A stretch of 14,100 nucleotides of DNA, from positions 1-14,100 of the forward strand of contig PCVE01000123.1 of assembly GCA_002762705.1 (NCBI GenBank), in the 5' to 3' direction. The stretch is from Candidatus Woesearchaeota archaeon CG11_big_fil_rev_8_21_14_0_20_43_8 (GTDB lineage: Archaea > Nanobdellota > Nanobdellia > Woesearchaeales > CG08-08-20-14). The position numbers were made by a program, and so were the translations under genes. The notes beneath the pieces are model-generated. The model was not told the origin of the DNA and did no database searches. It saw only the letters and a list, made by a program, of their open reading frames with translations. Positions 12,299 to 14,100 of this stretch are shown here, in pieces; within the stretch, counting starts at the first letter, position 1; every line of letters starts with the position of its first letter.

Positions 12299-14100
12299 GT
12301 TATCGACCCCACAAAATAGACTGTCGAACTCTTGGTGCCTGTTGTCTCGTCGTTAGGCACTTCTACACTGATCTCGACCTCTGCTGCGTCATTCGCATCA
12401 GAATAGTTAAGGAATGCGAGCACGAGATGCAGGTCTGTGCTGTTGCTTATATTTATCCATGATGTCGGTGATTGAGAAATGTTGAATGATCCAGATTCAT
12501 TCTCGTCAGGCATAGCCTGGAAGAAGCTTAAGTTCAAAGCGCGCATGTCCCAAAGATCATCGTCAGCATAGATCGTCACATTAGAATATACATTCCCTTC
12601 ATTCTCGATGATGAATGGTCTTGGTGAATCATCTGTTGTGTTTTTTATCGCTTGTATCACCATACTCCCGAAATTGATGTCGCTGAGTGTGATGTTTGTG
12701 CCGATTGTCGATTCGATCGTGAAGTTCCAGTTGGTTGAGTACGGACCCCATTCGTATGTGTCCCAAACTCTGACTGACCAGTTCCACCATGTATCGACAG
12801 CAAGCTCTGGCATTGTGTAATTCCTGTCGCTTGAGTTGACACGTATCTCATCGACAAGACATCCCCATAGATCGCCGCATGATCCTTGTCTGAGCAGCAG
12901 GACTTCATACGTCAAAGTATCTCCATCATCAGTCGGCGCGCTCCAGTTTAGCGATACATTTCTGTAGAACAATGTGTCATTGGCGTCTGTCGGCTGGTCA
13001 AGAGTGACTGCGCCCGGGATCTGGTTTACGATGAATGTCCGCTCTTCTGTCTGGTTGAAATTGCCTGCCTGATCGACTGCATAAGCGCGGTATGGATATG
13101 TCGCTGAATCCAGATCAGTGAAGTTATGGAACAATGGCCATGATCCTGCGTCGAAAGTCGCGTTTATCTCCTGTGGCGTCAATGCTCTGTCCCAGAAGAT
13201 GGCTTCGTCGATAGTGCCGTTATAGTACCCGGATATTCCACCGTATCCAGCTCCGATGCCTTCGACAGATCCTGGTCTTATCGCTGGATAAGTCCCACCT
13301 AATGTGACTTCAGTCGCAGCGCCGATTCCAACTCCATCGACATAACATTGTATATGTGTGCCGTTGAATGTCCCAGCGATATGCTGCCATTTGTTGGCCA
13401 CTATGCCTGTGCAGCTGTCGCTCTGGATATCAGTGCCGTTTCCTATCGTTATCACATGTGTTCCGCTGATAGATACGATTCCGTATGCCCACCACGTGTT
13501 TGTCCCACTGTGCGTCGCTCCTATGATCCCTTTGTTTGTTCCGCTCAATAAACTTGGATTGACCCATGCGCTGATCGTGAAATCGCTTCCGTTCTTCAGG
13601 CTGAAATCAGAATCTGAAAGATTGATGAAATCATCTGTGCCATCGAAGTCAAAGGCTTTTCCTCTTATGCCTGCGGAGATGTTTGGGCATGTTGTGTCAT
13701 CGCATATGCCGTCATGATCATTATCTGATTGATCCTGGAAATGTGTCCCATTTGTGCCTTCAAGACGCCACCATCCTTTCAGCGAATTGTTGAAGTCAAG
13801 TATCGCAGATAGATTGCTGCTTGCGTCGGTGATTGTAACATTGATATATATTGAATCATTCGTCGACGGTCCTTTGTGCGTATCATCTGGTGTCGGACTC
13901 ATAAATCCAATCGATGGCTCGGTCAGGTCTATTGTCGCTGTCCTATTATCTGCGAACACACAAGTGTTTTCATCGCATGCCTCGCATGTGAATGCGATAT
14001 CTTCTTCTTCTTCTGTCGTGAATCCAGTGATGTTGAAGATCGCTTCAGCGAATTTGCCAGATATATTTATGGTTATGTTCCTATGCCACGTCGATACATT
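12295..14100 (-). CDS. secreted LamG and fibronectin-like protein, 5' end outside window
   Basis: The frame is open to the right edge; 601 residues are visible and the N-terminus is missing. An apparent GTG start at 13959 is internal, because in-frame coding sequence (NITGFTTEEEEDIAFTCEAC) continues upstream. Order of parts: an Ig-like end with Cys pairs (about 1-60), an acidic linker, a LamG/concanavalin-like domain (about 107-320; GWWRLEG, GKAFDFDGTDDFINL, FTISAWVNP, WQHIAGTFNGT, YVDGV, GTIDEAIFWDRALTPQEI), a fibronectin type III-like domain (about 361-463; VSLNWSAPTDDGDTLTYEVLL), then a C-terminal beta domain (NEGNVYSNVTIYADDDLW). About 35 N-X-S/T sequons occur, pointing to heavy N-glycosylation. 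There is no C-terminal membrane helix, so it may be held by the coupled downstream membrane protein. Adhesion or glycan binding is the likely role. Confidence 0.88.
   Translation of the reverse strand, partial: NVSTWHRNITINISGKFAEAIFNITGFTTEEEEDIAFTCEACDENTCVFADNRTATIDLTEPSIGFMSPTPDDTHKGPSTNDSIYINVTITDASSNLSAILDFNNSLKGWWRLEGTNGTHFQDQSDNDHDGICDDTTCPNISAGIRGKAFDFDGTDDFINLSDSDFSLKNGSDFTISAWVNPSLLSGTNKGIIGATHSGTNTWWAYGIVSISGTHVITIGNGTDIQSDSCTGIVANKWQHIAGTFNGTHIQCYVDGVGIGAATEVTLGGTYPAIRPGSVEGIGAGYGGISGYYNGTIDEAIFWDRALTPQEINATFDAGSWPLFHNFTDLDSATYPYRAYAVDQAGNFNQTEERTFIVNQIPGAVTLDQPTDANDTLFYRNVSLNWSAPTDDGDTLTYEVLLLRQGSCGDLWGCLVDEIRVNSSDRNYTMPELAVDTWWNWSVRVWDTYEWGPYSTNWNFTIESTIGTNITLSDINFGSMVIQAIKNTTDDSPRPFIIENEGNVYSNVTIYADDDLWDMRALNLSFFQAMPDENESGSFNISQSPTSWINISNSTDLHLVLAFLNYSDANDAAEVEISVEVPNDETTGTKSSTVYFVGSIT

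Noticed and set aside
13959..13959. GTG at 13959 as start of the LamG protein
   Set aside because: The frame stays open to the window edge and the upstream codons give a sensible secreted-protein sequence with paired cysteines and sequons.
1..14100. CRISPR array, tRNA, rRNA, transposase, integrase or phage genes
   Set aside because: None seen: no regularly spaced direct repeats, no cloverleaf-like sequence noticed, and every sizeable reading frame belongs to another category or is a shadow.

Overview
The window looks like a chromosomal segment of an archaeon. The evidence is archaellin (archaeal flagellin) genes with class III signal peptides, two diphthamide biosynthesis genes, TATA boxes in place of bacterial -35/-10 promoters, and several genes whose ATG sits about 27 nt after the TATA box, as in leaderless mRNAs. 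The secreted and membrane proteins (a UBA-like head plus TM plus Cys repeats, a DPANN-style beta-sandwich membrane protein, a LamG protein and a small P/A/Q-rich coiled-coil protein) resemble families I associate with DPANN archaea such as Woesearchaeota or Pacearchaeota. That placement is inference.

Layout. Positions 1-3718 hold an archaellin cluster: three tandem copies on the minus strand (the leftmost runs off the window), one divergent copy on the plus strand (2158-2745), and another minus-strand copy (3140-3718, TTG start). Two non-coding stretches of almost 400 bp interrupt it. The one at 2746-3139, between convergent archaellin 3' ends, carries an unusual run of related perfect hairpins. 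Positions 3862-4722 encode a single-pass membrane protein with three Cys-paired repeats. Positions 4802-6189 are a two-gene diphthamide operon: a full-length Dph5 methyltransferase overlapping a Dph2 that has only the second and third of the usual three domains. Positions 6205-8880 (minus) encode a large secreted subtilisin-like protease of the KP-43 type. Positions 9033-9377 (minus) encode a P/A/Q-rich small protein that shares a divergent promoter region with a YqeG-like HAD phosphatase (9487-10065, plus). Positions 10112-10594 (minus) encode a small basic membrane protein. After a 381-bp gap, 10976-14100 (minus) is a translationally coupled pair: a LamG/fibronectin-type secreted protein (5' end outside the window) and a membrane-anchored beta-sandwich protein.

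How the genes work together. The window is dominated by the cell surface: archaellum filament subunits, a secreted protease, a Cys-rich ectodomain protein and a heavily N-glycosylation-prone adhesin-like protein coupled to a membrane anchor. The diphthamide pair modifies elongation factor 2 and has no obvious link to the surface genes. No CRISPR array, tRNA, rRNA, transposase or phage gene was recognised. The most unusual features are the hairpin cluster in the archaellin locus, a possible 3' remnant of a lost archaellin gene, and the two-domain Dph2.
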